This document shows, piece by piece, positions 1-7,923 of a stretch of 64,000 nucleotides of DNA; position 1 is the first letter of the stretch, and each line of letters starts with the position of its first letter. Location: positions 4,278,001-4,342,000 of the forward strand of contig CP000474.1 in the NCBI GenBank assembly GCA_000014925.1. The letters are read 5' to 3'. The notes below the pieces were generated by a model. That model was not told the DNA's origin and made no database searches. It was given only the letters and a program-made list of their open reading frames with translations. The translations under genes and the position numbers were made by a program. The stretch is from Paenarthrobacter aurescens TC1 (GTDB lineage Bacteria; Actinomycetota; Actinomycetes; Actinomycetales; Micrococcaceae).

Positions 1-1
1 C

Positions 2-232
2 GACCTGGTGGAGATGGGGCTTACCGCGAAGCGCTTCGGTCGCACGTCCCTGACCATGCGCGCCGAGGTCCGCAATATGATCACACGGGAGGCGATCCTG
101 ACCATCGAGGAAATCGTCTTCGTGAACCTCGGGCCCGATGGCCGCCCGCAACCGCACGGCTACACGGAGATCACGTATGACCGCGACCGCATCCCCACGC
201 ACCACCTAACCGAAACGCTCGACGAAGACTGA
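2..232 (+). CDS. Acyl-CoA thioesterase-like (hotdog) protein, C-terminal fragment
   Basis: This reading frame is already open at the left edge, so only about the last 76 residues are present. The visible part, with GRTSLTMRAEVRN followed by EEIVFVNLGPDGRPQPHG, resembles the central strands and C-terminal tail of 4HBT/YciA-type acyl-CoA thioesterases. Those enzymes hydrolyse acyl-CoA thioesters in the cytoplasm as hotdog-fold oligomers. The residues that would settle the subfamily, including the N-terminal catalytic helix, lie outside the window. The gene ends with TGA and is followed by a convergent small gene, so no operon partner is visible. The family call is moderate and the substrate is unknown. 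Confidence 0.55.
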   Translation, partial: DLVEMGLTAKRFGRTSLTMRAEVRNMITREAILTIEEIVFVNLGPDGRPQPHGYTEITYDRDRIPTHHLTETLDED

Positions 233-255
233 ACCACCCGGCGTCGGGCGCTTTA

Positions 256-489
256 TCACTGCAGGTACCGGAACACAGTCCATGTGCGGGAATTCAGGCG
301 GCAGTCGGGGGTGTGCCGCGCACTGAATGTCGCCTTCCGGCCGGCCCCTGCCGAGCGAAACATTGCCTTGCCCCCACATGCCAGGCAGACCAACTGCTGC
401 CGCCGTGGCTCCTGCCAGTATTCGTCGTGGTTATCAAAGTCCTCGGCATCCCAGTCTTTCCGGTCGGCGAGGCACAGTGCCCTTCTCAT
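256..489 (-). CDS. Small zinc-finger-like hypothetical protein
   Basis: I do not recognise a named family. The 77-residue product is charged at its N-terminus (MRRALCLADRKDWDAEDFD) and then carries a CLACGGKA motif, with HTPDC further on, which could make a Cys/His metal site. The layout resembles the zinc-ribbon seen at the start of CoiA-like proteins, but the match is weak. I chose the ATG at 489. A GTG at 519 is in frame, but a TATAAG -10-like element at 525-520 would place the transcription start downstream of it. No strong ribosome binding site is visible. The gene is convergent with the upstream thioesterase fragment and appears monocistronic. Confidence 0.5.
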   Translation of the reverse strand: MRRALCLADRKDWDAEDFDNHDEYWQEPRRQQLVCLACGGKAMFRSAGAGRKATFSARHTPDCRLNSRTWTVFRYLQ

Positions 490-529
490 CGGCTGTGGCT
501 TTCGAGTAGTAAACAGCACTTATACGGGT

Positions 530-595
530 GCTGGCGGCCGCGATCAACGCGGCCGCCAGCCTATATATCCGGTGACGGGAGTGTGTGTCACCGGA
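530..595. terminator. Two consecutive intergenic hairpins
   Basis: A perfect 13-bp stem (530-542 with 548-560, loop ATCAA) is followed by a perfect 9-bp stem (568-576 with 587-595, 10-nt loop). They lie in the gap downstream of the leftward SDR gene. They could end that transcript, and the second has a short T-run on the + side as well. Confidence 0.55.
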
Positions 596-622
596 ACTTT
601 TGGGGCGCCTGAACCGAAGGCG

Positions 623-1372
623 TTAGCGCCGGTCGAACGTCAGCCCACCGGGCACTTGGAACGTCGGCATAAGTTCGAGCATGCCCACATTCACGTGCCG
701 CGGCGTTTCGATGGCGTAGTCCAAGGCGTTGACGATGTCGTCCGTGGTCAGCGACTCGTAGCCCTCGTAGTAGGTCTGCCAGGCCTCTTGCATGGCCTCG
801 GGCGTGCCGCCCATGTTGCGGCCGAAGATCTCGGTTTCCACACGGCCCGGGCAGATCTCGGTGACGCGGATGCGCTTGCCCACGGTGTCGTTGCGGAGCT
901 GGCGGGAGATCTGGTGCACGGCGGCCTTGGTGGCGTGGTAGACCGTGTGGCCGTAGAAGTTGTAGGTGCCGGCGATCGAGCTGATGTTGATGACGTGGCC
1001 GAGGTCGCGTTCCACCATGCCTGGCAGCACCAGGCGCGTGAGCTGCAGCAGGCCGCGAAGGTTTACGTCCACCAGTTCGTCGATGTCGGCTTCGGAGGAA
1101 TCCAGGATGTTGCCCGGGCGGGAGACGCCGGCGCAGTTCACCAGAACGTCCACCTGGAGGTCATTTACGACGGCGGCCAGCGCGGCCGTGTCCGTCAGGT
1201 CCACTACGTGCGGGATGGCTCCGGTGCGGTCCGCCAGCTCGGCGAGGCGTTCCTCGTTGCGGGCCACGGCGTGAACCGTCAGTCCGCGCTTGGAGAGGCG
1301 CTCGGCGATGGCTGCACCCATGCCGGTTGATGCTCCGGTGACGAGGGCGGTGGTGTAATCGGAAAAAGTCAT
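623..1372 (-). CDS. SDR family oxidoreductase
   Basis: This is a classical short-chain dehydrogenase of 249 residues. It has the nucleotide-binding motif TGASTGMG at residues 12-19, the NCAG motif at 79-82, catalytic Ser131/132 and the Tyr145-x3-Lys149 pair (YHATK). The start at 1372 was chosen over longer in-frame starts because a strong GGAGG ribosome binding site lies just upstream and the Rossmann fold begins directly. It should reduce or oxidise a hydroxyl/carbonyl substrate with NAD(P) in the cytoplasm; the substrate is not deducible. It is the last gene of a leftward run pxpA-pxpB-pxpC-transporter-SDR, so a role in the same catabolic programme is possible but unproven. Confidence 0.88.
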   Translation of the reverse strand: MTFSDYTTALVTGASTGMGAAIAERLSKRGLTVHAVARNEERLAELADRTGAIPHVVDLTDTAALAAVVNDLQVDVLVNCAGVSRPGNILDSSEADIDELVDVNLRGLLQLTRLVLPGMVERDLGHVINISSIAGTYNFYGHTVYHATKAAVHQISRQLRNDTVGKRIRVTEICPGRVETEIFGRNMGGTPEAMQEAWQTYYEGYESLTTDDIVNALDYAIETPRHVNVGMLELMPTFQVPGGLTFDRR

Positions 1373-1465
1373 TGGGTCCTCCAAAAGGTGGGGATCGGTG
1401 GGGCTCAGTGCGCCGGACCCGGAAGCCCGGCGCACTGGCCGCAGGTATGCCGCAGTGGGTGGGGG

Positions 1466-2806
1466 CTAGGCGTCGCGCAGTGGTTCGTGCGCCCGGTCCT
1501 TGACCGTGCTGACAGCGATCAGTGTGCCGAGGGCGGTGACCACTGCGTAGAACGCGGGCATGTAGATGTTGCCGGTACTGCCGATCAGCCAGGTCATGAG
1601 CAGCGGTGCGGTGCCGCCGAACAGGGCCGAGGAGATGTTGTAGCCGAGGCCGTATGCGGAATAACGGACGCGGGTGGGGAACAGCTCGACGATCAGGATG
1701 TGGATGACCGCTGTGTGGCCGGCGAAGACGATTGCCATGATGCAGGCGCCGAGGATGGCCAGGCCCATTTCGCCGGTGGCGATGAGGGCGTAGGACGGGA
1801 TGCCTAGGACTGCCATGGCGATCGCGGAACCGGCAATGACCTTCTTGCGGCCAACACGGTCGGACAGGGCGCCCATGAACGGGATGGCGATGCAGATAAC
1901 CACCAGGCTGCAGGCCGTCACCAGGAGGGCTTCGCCGATGGTGAAGTTCAGCTGCTTGCCCTTAAGGAACGTGGGCATGTAGGAGAAGAGGACGTAGTAG
2001 CCGGAGCCATTCATCAGCGGGATGAAGAGAGCCAGGAGCATGGCGCGGCGGTGTTCCTTGGACTGGAAGGCTTCCTTGAGCGGGTTCTTGGAGAGACCGC
2101 CCTCTTCCTTCAGCTTCTCGAAGTTGGGGGTGTCGCTGATGGCCTTGCGGATGTACCAACCGATGATGCCCATGGGGATGGCCACCAGGAACGGGATACG
2201 CCATGCGAAGGAGCCGAAGCCGCCGCCGTCGATAGCTGCTTGGGTGAGCCAGGGCGACATGGAGAAGGCTACCAAGGTACCCGTGAGCAGTGCTGCGAAG
2301 GAGGCGATCTGCGCGTACGAGGTGATGATGCCGCGCTTGCCTTCCGGGGCGTGCTCAGCAAGGAAGGTCATGGCGCCGGCAGCCTCGCCGCCAACGGAGA
2401 AGCCCTGGAGGAGCCGCATGAGGACCAGGAGGATCGGAGCCGCGATGCCGATGACTGCATAAGGGGGCAGCAGACCGATACCGGCGGTGGCAACACTGAT
2501 CAGGAGGATGACGAAGACCAGGAGCTTTTGCCTGCCGATCCGGTCCCCGAGGTAGCCACAAACCACCGCACCGAGCGGGCGGACAAAAAACGAAACCGCG
2601 TATCCGGCGAACACGAAGAGCAAGGCGTTGTCCGGATTGCCCGGGGCCAGGAAGACGAGAGCCAGCGTTCCCGCCATGAAGGCGAAAATGCCGTTGTCGT
2701 ACAGTTCCACGAAGATGCCAACACAACCTGCGGTGACAACCTTGCGGGTTTGGCGGCTCGTGAGCCGCTCATGCTGCACTGGTGCAGCGTTGGTGCTTGC
2801 GGTCAT
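1466..2806 (-). CDS. MHS-family MFS transporter (proton symporter)
   Basis: This 446-residue membrane protein has about twelve hydrophobic segments. Signatures of the metabolite:H+ symporter branch of the MFS (relatives of KgtP, ShiA and ProP) are visible: FVRPLGAVVCGYLGDRIGR in the loop after helix 2, LLQGFSVGGEAAGA in helix 4, and ALSDRVGRKKV after helix 8. It should import a small organic acid or zwitterion across the cytoplasmic membrane. Its position 55 nt downstream of pxpC on the same strand suggests 5-oxoproline or a related acid as substrate; this is inferred from context only. The ATG is preceded by an AAGGAAAAG ribosome binding site. Confidence 0.88.
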   Translation of the reverse strand: MTASTNAAPVQHERLTSRQTRKVVTAGCVGIFVELYDNGIFAFMAGTLALVFLAPGNPDNALLFVFAGYAVSFFVRPLGAVVCGYLGDRIGRQKLLVFVILLISVATAGIGLLPPYAVIGIAAPILLVLMRLLQGFSVGGEAAGAMTFLAEHAPEGKRGIITSYAQIASFAALLTGTLVAFSMSPWLTQAAIDGGGFGSFAWRIPFLVAIPMGIIGWYIRKAISDTPNFEKLKEEGGLSKNPLKEAFQSKEHRRAMLLALFIPLMNGSGYYVLFSYMPTFLKGKQLNFTIGEALLVTACSLVVICIAIPFMGALSDRVGRKKVIAGSAIAMAVLGIPSYALIATGEMGLAILGACIMAIVFAGHTAVIHILIVELFPTRVRYSAYGLGYNISSALFGGTAPLLMTWLIGSTGNIYMPAFYAVVTALGTLIAVSTVKDRAHEPLRDA

Positions 2807-2861
2807 GACTTTTCCTTACTGAGATGAGCGTAGCAACGCCTACTGGTATGACGACAGGGTT

Positions 2862-3875
2862 TTAGCTGCATGCCGCAACTGGTAGGTCCTGCCACTGGGG
2901 ACGGCATCCGATGCCAAGGAGTCCGAAGACGGCGTTGACGGATTCGCGGAGGGTCTCAAGTTGGGCCCGCGACCGCCTATGGGCGGCAGTTGCTTCTGCC
3001 ACTGTGGTTTTCCGAAAACGGACCTTGTCCCCTGGCCTTGCTTGGGCCAGGACATCCAGTCCGGTGCTGGTGACCACTGCAAGGACCGGGTACCCGGCCG
3101 TGACGCCGCGTCCCCGGTGCAGTACCAGCAGTTCTTCCCTTGAGGGAACCTCGACGGCGCCCACTGGCACGCCGCGGGAAAGGACCTCATCGCTTGAGGT
3201 TCTTTCCGGAAGTTCTCCGCCGAGCCGCAGGCCAATGTGGTTGCTACGGCCGCTTACGACATACTCCGAGGTGAAGAGCAATTCACCGGATTCGCCAAAC
3301 TCTGCGACGTCCGGGCCGTCGGTCACATCGACCGAAAGGTCTGATCCCATGCTTGGGCGTTCAAGGCCCAGCCGGAAGAGGGGAAGGTCGAAGTACGGCT
3401 GGCGTACAGGACTTACGCTGCGCCGGCTAAGGAGCGTGGTTCCTTCCTGAAGCTGAAGTCCGAAGCCCACCACGGTGTCCGGGGCTGCACTGCCAAGCAG
3501 TGTCCCTGCCTCGATGGAGCCGTGGATGGCCAGGTAGGCACGGAGCCCACGGTGGATTCCCCGGATGGACACGGATTCGCCTGCCCTGACAGATACGGGT
3601 TCCCACTGGCTGCAGGGGCGTCCACCGACTGTCAGCGTGAGCGGAGCACCAGTAACGGCGATCAGGACGTCGCTGTTCGCTTTCATCCGGAAGTCGAGGG
3701 CCGTGATCTCCAGGAGGGGATGGTTGTCCAGATTTCCGGCCAAAATGTTTGCAGCGCGGGCCGAGTATTGGTCCAAGGCACCGTTGACTGGAAGTCCAAA
3801 GCGGGGTCCGCGGAACCTGCCAAGGTCCGTGACAACCGAGTTGCCGGGCTGCTGGATCAGGATCTCGCCGCTCAC
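2862..3875 (-). CDS. pxpC: 5-oxoprolinase subunit PxpC
   Basis: PxpC acts with PxpA and PxpB in the bacterial ATP-dependent 5-oxoprolinase that opens 5-oxoproline to glutamate. The 337-residue product matches the biotin-dependent carboxyltransferase-like PxpC family: it opens with a GEILIQQPGNSVVTDLGRFR-type strand and contains GPRFGLPVNGALDQYSARAAN, SVRAGESVSIRG and LAIHGSIEAGTLLGS-type segments. The start is a GTG at 3875 that overlaps the pxpB stop as GTGA, so the two genes are translationally coupled. A much longer in-frame extension overlapping pxpB was rejected. Context of three adjacent pxp genes makes the assignment firm. Confidence 0.9.
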   Translation of the reverse strand: MSGEILIQQPGNSVVTDLGRFRGPRFGLPVNGALDQYSARAANILAGNLDNHPLLEITALDFRMKANSDVLIAVTGAPLTLTVGGRPCSQWEPVSVRAGESVSIRGIHRGLRAYLAIHGSIEAGTLLGSAAPDTVVGFGLQLQEGTTLLSRRSVSPVRQPYFDLPLFRLGLERPSMGSDLSVDVTDGPDVAEFGESGELLFTSEYVVSGRSNHIGLRLGGELPERTSSDEVLSRGVPVGAVEVPSREELLVLHRGRGVTAGYPVLAVVTSTGLDVLAQARPGDKVRFRKTTVAEATAAHRRSRAQLETLRESVNAVFGLLGIGCRPQWQDLPVAACS

Positions 3876-4609
3876 GGCAGGGGCTCCAATTCCATGGGTT
3901 CCAGTTCCATGCCCACGAACTCGTGGAAGTCTTCGGAGCGGATCTGCCGGAACCGCAGGATGTCGCCCGGCTTGTAGGGGACCAACGGTTCGCGGCGGAT
4001 ATTGAGGACTGACAGCGGCGTCTGACCGATCACGCACCACCCTCCGGGAGCGGCTGCCGGCGCGATGACTGCCTGGCGTCCGGCTACTGCCACCGCACCC
4101 GCAGGCACACTGAGCCGGGGATCCTTGAGGCGGGGTACAGGCTTGGGGAACGCGGGACCGTCCATCATGGGCGAACCCGCGGGGGCACCCAGACAGCGCA
4201 CGGTGTAGGTCTTTTCGGTGTGGAGGCGGATGACTTCTTCGAGGTCAATCCCCTGATGCTGTGCAACGCGTTCCAGGTCGGGACCGTAGTCGCCCCCATA
4301 AACCACCGGAACGTCGAATTCCCGAGGCGCCTGCGTAACATCGCCGGCGTGGCCGAGTTCCAGAAGCCCGAGCTTGACGAAGGCGCGCACTTGACGGGCC
4401 GAAACCAGGATGGGATCGAACTCCACCAGCACGGAGTCATACGTAGGAACCGCGCCCTGGAGACCCTCGGCACCGCAGCTTTCCAGCCAGTCAGCCAATC
4501 GGTGGACTGTTAGCCAGTTGTCTTCACGGGCTTCAGAAATGGCGACGACGCGAAGCGCGGAGTCTCCGGATTCGTGGACTTCGGTGGGAGCCACTGCCAG
4601 GACCGACAT
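3872..4609 (-). CDS. pxpB: 5-oxoprolinase subunit PxpB
   Basis: PxpB is the second subunit of bacterial 5-oxoprolinase (formerly KipI/allophanate hydrolase subunit 1). The 245-residue protein begins MSVLAVAPTEVHESGDSALR, includes YGGDYGPDLERVAQHQGID, and contains the hallmark YTVRCLGAPAGSPMMDG segment and a C-terminal PGGWCVIGQTP stretch. The ATG at 4609 follows the pxpA stop with a single base between, and its end overlaps pxpC by 4 nt. An upstream extension of about 120 codons is only an antisense-like run through pxpA and was excluded. The C-terminus contains a short duplication (MELEPMELEP). Confidence 0.9.
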   Translation of the reverse strand: MSVLAVAPTEVHESGDSALRVVAISEAREDNWLTVHRLADWLESCGAEGLQGAVPTYDSVLVEFDPILVSARQVRAFVKLGLLELGHAGDVTQAPREFDVPVVYGGDYGPDLERVAQHQGIDLEEVIRLHTEKTYTVRCLGAPAGSPMMDGPAFPKPVPRLKDPRLSVPAGAVAVAGRQAVIAPAAAPGGWCVIGQTPLSVLNIRREPLVPYKPGDILRFRQIRSEDFHEFVGMELEPMELEPLP

Positions 4610-4610
4610 G

Positions 4611-5399
4611 TCAGGCCGCCTTCCTCTTGGCATCCATGACCTCAGCCAGCGGGGCGATGCGGACGCCAGCGGAGATGAGTTCCGAACGGATCTGCCGAGC
4701 CAGCTCAACAGCACCGGGGTTGTCCCCGTGGAGGAGCAGCGTATCGACGTCGATATTAATGTCGTCGCCGGTGGCGCAACGGATCTTTCCGTCAACCACC
4801 ATGCGCAGCGTGCGGTCCACGATCTCTGTTGGATCGTGCAGCACGGCGCCGGACTGGCTGCGGGGAAGCAGCGTGCCGTCTTCCTGGTACGCCCTGTCCA
4901 CGATGCCGACGATTGCGACATCCAGCCCGGCTTTCCGAGCGGCGGTGGCGAGTTCGCCGTCCTGGGCGACAACAATGAGTTCGTTGTCGACGCGGGCTGC
5001 GGCGTCAGCCACAGCCTGGGCGTAGTCGGCGCGGACAGCCACGAGGTTGCCGAGCCGTCCGTGCGGCGCGAGGTGCGTGACCTTAGTGCCGTGGAAAGCG
5101 GCGAAGCCGTTCAGTGCACCCAGCTGGTAAAGCACGTCGTTCTGTACCTCGCTGGCAGAGAGGCCCATGTCGCGCCGACCAAACCCACGCAAGTCGGGGA
5201 AGCTCGGGTGCGCTCCGATGCCCACGCCGCGGCGAACGCATTCTGCAACGGTGGCCGCCATGATGTCCGGATCACCGGCGTGGAACCCACATGCGATATT
5301 GGCGCTTGAGACGATCTCCAGGAGCTCGGAATCGTCGCCAATGGTGTAGGCGCCAAATCCCTCTCCGAGATCCGCTACAAGATCAATTGTGGACGTCAC
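4611..5399 (-). CDS. pxpA: 5-oxoprolinase subunit PxpA (LamB/YcsF family)
   Basis: PxpA is the LamB/YcsF-family subunit of 5-oxoprolinase. The 262-residue protein shows the family signatures near the N-terminus: DLVADLGEGFGAYTIGDD, SANIACGFHAGDPDIM, GIGAHPSFPDLRGFGRR, and later THLAPHGRLGN and DTLLLHGDNPGAV. Length and order are normal. It starts at a GTG preceded by an A/G-rich GGAAAGAGAA ribosome binding site and is the first gene of a tightly packed leftward operon. The divergent LysR regulator 300 nt away is the obvious candidate controller. The product would feed glutamate metabolism from 5-oxoproline, a common spontaneous breakdown product of glutamine. Confidence 0.92.
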   Translation of the reverse strand: MTSTIDLVADLGEGFGAYTIGDDSELLEIVSSANIACGFHAGDPDIMAATVAECVRRGVGIGAHPSFPDLRGFGRRDMGLSASEVQNDVLYQLGALNGFAAFHGTKVTHLAPHGRLGNLVAVRADYAQAVADAAARVDNELIVVAQDGELATAARKAGLDVAIVGIVDRAYQEDGTLLPRSQSGAVLHDPTEIVDRTLRMVVDGKIRCATGDDINIDVDTLLLHGDNPGAVELARQIRSELISAGVRIAPLAEVMDAKRKAA

Positions 5400-5699
5400 G
5401 TGGTTCTCTTTCCGTGGTTTAGCATTCGGGGCTGGAAATGCAACAAATAGTCCGCCGGACGATTAGTTGAATTCCCGGAGAATGGCAGTCGCTTCTGGAA
5501 ACCAAAGCGTTGCCTGAAGTTCTTTCTAGAAGTCTCGCACCGGTCAACCACGTTGCACAAAGACCTAATAGCTATCCCGTGATAGCTCTCCGTTATGACC
5601 TGCACCACCCTGTACTGTGTCTTGGGTCCCAGTGGTGCCCGGATAGAATTTCCCTTACGCATGCCACCCGGGGACGTGGCCCTCCAGGAAGGCAGACCC
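5400..5699. promoter_or_regulatory. Divergent pxpA/LysR regulatory region
   Basis: This 300-nt gap separates the leftward pxp operon from the rightward LysR gene and should hold both promoters. A perfect 7-4-7 inverted repeat, AGCTATC-CCGT-GATAGCT at 5570-5587, is a plausible LysR-type binding site. I see no gene here. Confidence 0.45.
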
Positions 5700-6644
5700 A
5701 TGGATACGCGCAAACTCTCATACTTCGTGCAGATCGTTGATTCAGGCAGCATCACCAAGGCTGCGGCCGCGCTGCACGTGGCCCAGCCCGCCCTCAGCCA
5801 GCAGGTGTCAGCACTGGAGAACGACCTCAAGCAGCGCCTCCTGATCCGCAGCAAGCAGGGCGTTGAACCGACAGCGGCCGGGCACACCCTCTACCGCCAC
5901 GCGCAATCGATCCTGCGGCTGGTGGAACAAGCCCGGCAGGACGTGGCCACCTCCGGAGCTGCTCCCTCCGGCCGGGTCTCCATTGCGATCGCGCCCTACA
6001 GCATGGCTTCAAGCCTGACGCCCCAGATCATCAGGGAAGTAGGGCGCCGCTACCCGGATATCGTGGTGCACCTGACAGAGATTTTTGGTGGCGTGTTGAG
6101 CGAGGCCATCAAGAACGGCCGCCTCGATATGGCGCTCATCTACGAGCCTGGAAAGATCCGCGGCGTTCAGTTCACCACCATGATCGTGGAGGATCTCCAT
6201 CTTGTGGTTCACCCTGACGTGGACATCGAGCACGGCAAGGACACGATTACGCTCGCGGAAGCGAGCACAGTGGGCCTGTTCCTTCCGGAAAAGAACCACA
6301 CACTGCGACAGCTCATCGAGAAGGGCTTGGCGGACCAAAAACTGCCGCTCCGGCTGGTGGGCGAAGTGGAATCGGTGCCTTCGCTGACCCGGCTCATCCG
6401 CGCCAACCTGGGTGGCACCGTCCTGCCGAAGTCGGCCGCAGATGCCCTCTTCCCCGACCAGGACTTCAAAGTGTTGCGGATCATTGAGCCTGGGCTCCAG
6501 AGCAAGATCGCACTCTGCACCCCTGACCACGAGCCACTGTCAGAGGCCGCGTCGGCCGTGCTCATGGTCGTCAAGGAGATGCTGCACCAACAGCTGATCA
6601 GCAAATACGGGACGGACCCCGTGCAACTGCCGGCCCATCCATAA
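5700..6644 (+). CDS. LysR-family transcriptional regulator
   Basis: The 314-residue protein starts with the LysR winged-helix domain: MDTRKLSYFVQIVDSGSIT, then the recognition helix AAAALHVAQPALSQQVSALE. It continues into an effector-binding domain of normal length (about residues 90-295). The ATG at 5700 sits after an AGGAAGG ribosome binding site; earlier in-frame starts lack the fold and were rejected. The N-terminal domain resembles the Nac-like branch of LysR proteins. It is transcribed away from the pxp operon and probably controls it in response to 5-oxoproline or a nitrogen signal. That link rests on gene arrangement only. Confidence 0.88.
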   Translation: MDTRKLSYFVQIVDSGSITKAAAALHVAQPALSQQVSALENDLKQRLLIRSKQGVEPTAAGHTLYRHAQSILRLVEQARQDVATSGAAPSGRVSIAIAPYSMASSLTPQIIREVGRRYPDIVVHLTEIFGGVLSEAIKNGRLDMALIYEPGKIRGVQFTTMIVEDLHLVVHPDVDIEHGKDTITLAEASTVGLFLPEKNHTLRQLIEKGLADQKLPLRLVGEVESVPSLTRLIRANLGGTVLPKSAADALFPDQDFKVLRIIEPGLQSKIALCTPDHEPLSEAASAVLMVVKEMLHQQLISKYGTDPVQLPAHP

Positions 6645-7065
6645 CAATCCCTTATCCGGACAGACAGCTTTGGTCTTATTCACAACCGATTTAATTTCCT
6701 AATATCGAATTATCAAGAAATTCGAAAGCAGCTCACGGATTCCGCGGGCACGTTCAAAGGAAACAACGGTGAAAAAGATCAGCACGGCCGGATGGGTTTC
6801 AAATCCAACCCGCGGAACGATCAGCGCACGAACCGGATTTCACTGCCCACGGAATGGCTTTTGGCGTCCGATAGGCGGCATAGGCGAACCCCTGTTTGTC
6901 TTCGAGGGGAGCCTCATGCCCGCCCACGCCGGCAGCAGCATCGAATGGCATCTGGTGGACACGCGTCCGGGGCACTCTGGACTCGACTGACCGGTCCCGG
7001 AACCGGGCGGACCGCGCAACCCGGCCACACGCCGTCGTACTTCACCCCCTCAGCTGCACCATCCA
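6645..7065 (+). other. Gap with a gene-start-like remnant
   Basis: No convincing gene spans this gap. An AT-rich stretch (6660-6740) contains a small inverted repeat (6705-6711 with 6719-6725). It is followed by an AAAGGAAAC ribosome binding site and a GTG at 6769 opening with MKKISTAG, which looks like the start of a secretion signal. The frame then loses any recognisable character and ends at 6990. A good terminator follows at 7066. This could be the 5' end and terminator of a gene whose body has been deleted. Confidence 0.3.
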
Positions 7066-7094
7066 AGGCGTCCTGCCACCGCAGGGCGCCTTTT
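7066..7094 (+). terminator. Rho-independent terminator
   Basis: A 10-bp stem (7066-7075 with 7082-7091, one G:T pair) closes a 6-nt loop and is followed by TTTT. It points rightward, yet no clear rightward gene lies between it and the LysR stop at 6644. Confidence 0.6.
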
Positions 7095-7131
7095 CTGTGC
7101 CTGGATACCACCTGGATGCAGCCGGTCTGCC

Positions 7132-7165
7132 GTCAAAACAGCACACCAGTCAAAACAGCACACCA
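7132..7165. repeat. Two exact tandem copies of a 17-bp unit
   Basis: The unit GTCAAAACAGCACACCA occurs twice in immediate succession (7132-7148 and 7149-7165), between two terminator hairpins. It is probably a local slippage duplication; no function is evident. Confidence 0.8.
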
Positions 7166-7167
7166 AA

Positions 7168-7209
7168 GGGGCCGGCCTCAGCGTCTTTTAAAGACGTGCC
7201 ACCGGCCCC
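7168..7209 (-). terminator. Nested hairpin terminator of the leftward aldolase/aminotransferase pair
   Basis: An outer 8-bp stem (7168-7175 with 7202-7209) encloses a second palindrome, CGTCTTTTAAAGACG, at 7182-7196. Read leftward it follows the stop of the RraA-type gene at 7221 and ends in CCCCTTT, so it probably stops that transcript. Confidence 0.55.
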
Positions 7210-7220
7210 CGGAACAGCGA

Positions 7221-7895
7221 TCAGTCTTCGACCAGGAGGCCTTTCTCCTTGAGCTTCTCCGTCAGCCCGCAGAGCTCAATGGTGTTTCCGCCGTCGTGGT
7301 AGAGCTTGATGAGTTCGCGCTCGTGGTCGTCGCGGGCCTGGGACAGTGCGATGACTTCCTCGGCCTCCTCGCGGCGGACCACCACCACGCCGTCAGCGTC
7401 ACCACGGAGGATATCGCCCGGGTAAATGATTTCGTCACCGAAAACGATCGGGTGGTTGATCGGACCGAGGGTTTCCTTGACTGTGCCCTTGATGCTGACG
7501 CTGCCGGAGAAGACGGGCAGTCCCAGCTCAATCAGGTCCTGGGTGTCGCGCACGCCTGAATCGGTGACCATGGCGGCGATGCCCTTGGCCTTCATGGCAT
7601 TGCCCAAGACGTCGCCGAACGTGCCGGCTTCGGCCATCTCCTGCGCTCCGACCAGGACGACGTCGCCTGCCTGGGCGTAGTGGATGGCCACCTGGAGCAT
7701 GAGGTTGTCCTGCGGTGCGCAGGCGACCGTGACGGCAGGGCCGCAGAAGGACATGGAGCGGTCGATCGGCTTGATCCTGGAGCTCAGGGCGCCGCGGCGG
7801 CCCTGTGCTTCGTGGATGGTTGCGGAAGAGAAGGCCGCGAGGCGGCTGACGACGTCAGCCTCGGGGCGCTCGAACTTGGTCTTGACGTGGATCAT
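7221..7895 (-). CDS. RraA-type aldolase / decarboxylase (HMG aldolase family)
   Basis: This 224-residue protein belongs to the RraA-like fold used by 4-carboxy-4-hydroxy-2-oxoadipate (HMG/CHA) aldolases, which also decarboxylate oxaloacetate. Visible hallmarks are FSSATIHEAQGRRGAL near the N-terminus, GDVVLVGAQEMAEAGTFGDVL, and the catalytic TDSGVRDTQDL loop with its Arg-Asp pair for substrate and divalent metal. The C-terminal part (GDEIIYPGDILRGDADGVVVV) is also typical. It lies 28 nt downstream of an aminotransferase gene on the same strand, so they probably form an operon. The exact substrate cannot be read from sequence; ring-cleavage-derived hydroxy-oxo acids are the likeliest. Confidence 0.82.
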   Translation of the reverse strand: MIHVKTKFERPEADVVSRLAAFSSATIHEAQGRRGALSSRIKPIDRSMSFCGPAVTVACAPQDNLMLQVAIHYAQAGDVVLVGAQEMAEAGTFGDVLGNAMKAKGIAAMVTDSGVRDTQDLIELGLPVFSGSVSIKGTVKETLGPINHPIVFGDEIIYPGDILRGDADGVVVVRREEAEEVIALSQARDDHERELIKLYHDGGNTIELCGLTEKLKEKGLLVED

Positions 7896-7923
7896 TTTCG
7901 GGTTCCTTCAGTTTTTGGGGAGG

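Noticed and set aside
284..1330. 348-codon plus-strand frame
   Set aside because: It spans a hairpin region and runs antisense to the SDR gene; its composition is typical of shadow frames.
6793..6812. tRNA-like T-arm sequence GGGTTTCAAATCC
   Set aside because: No acceptor stem, anticodon arm or CCA-side pairing can be built around it; I found no tRNA in the window.
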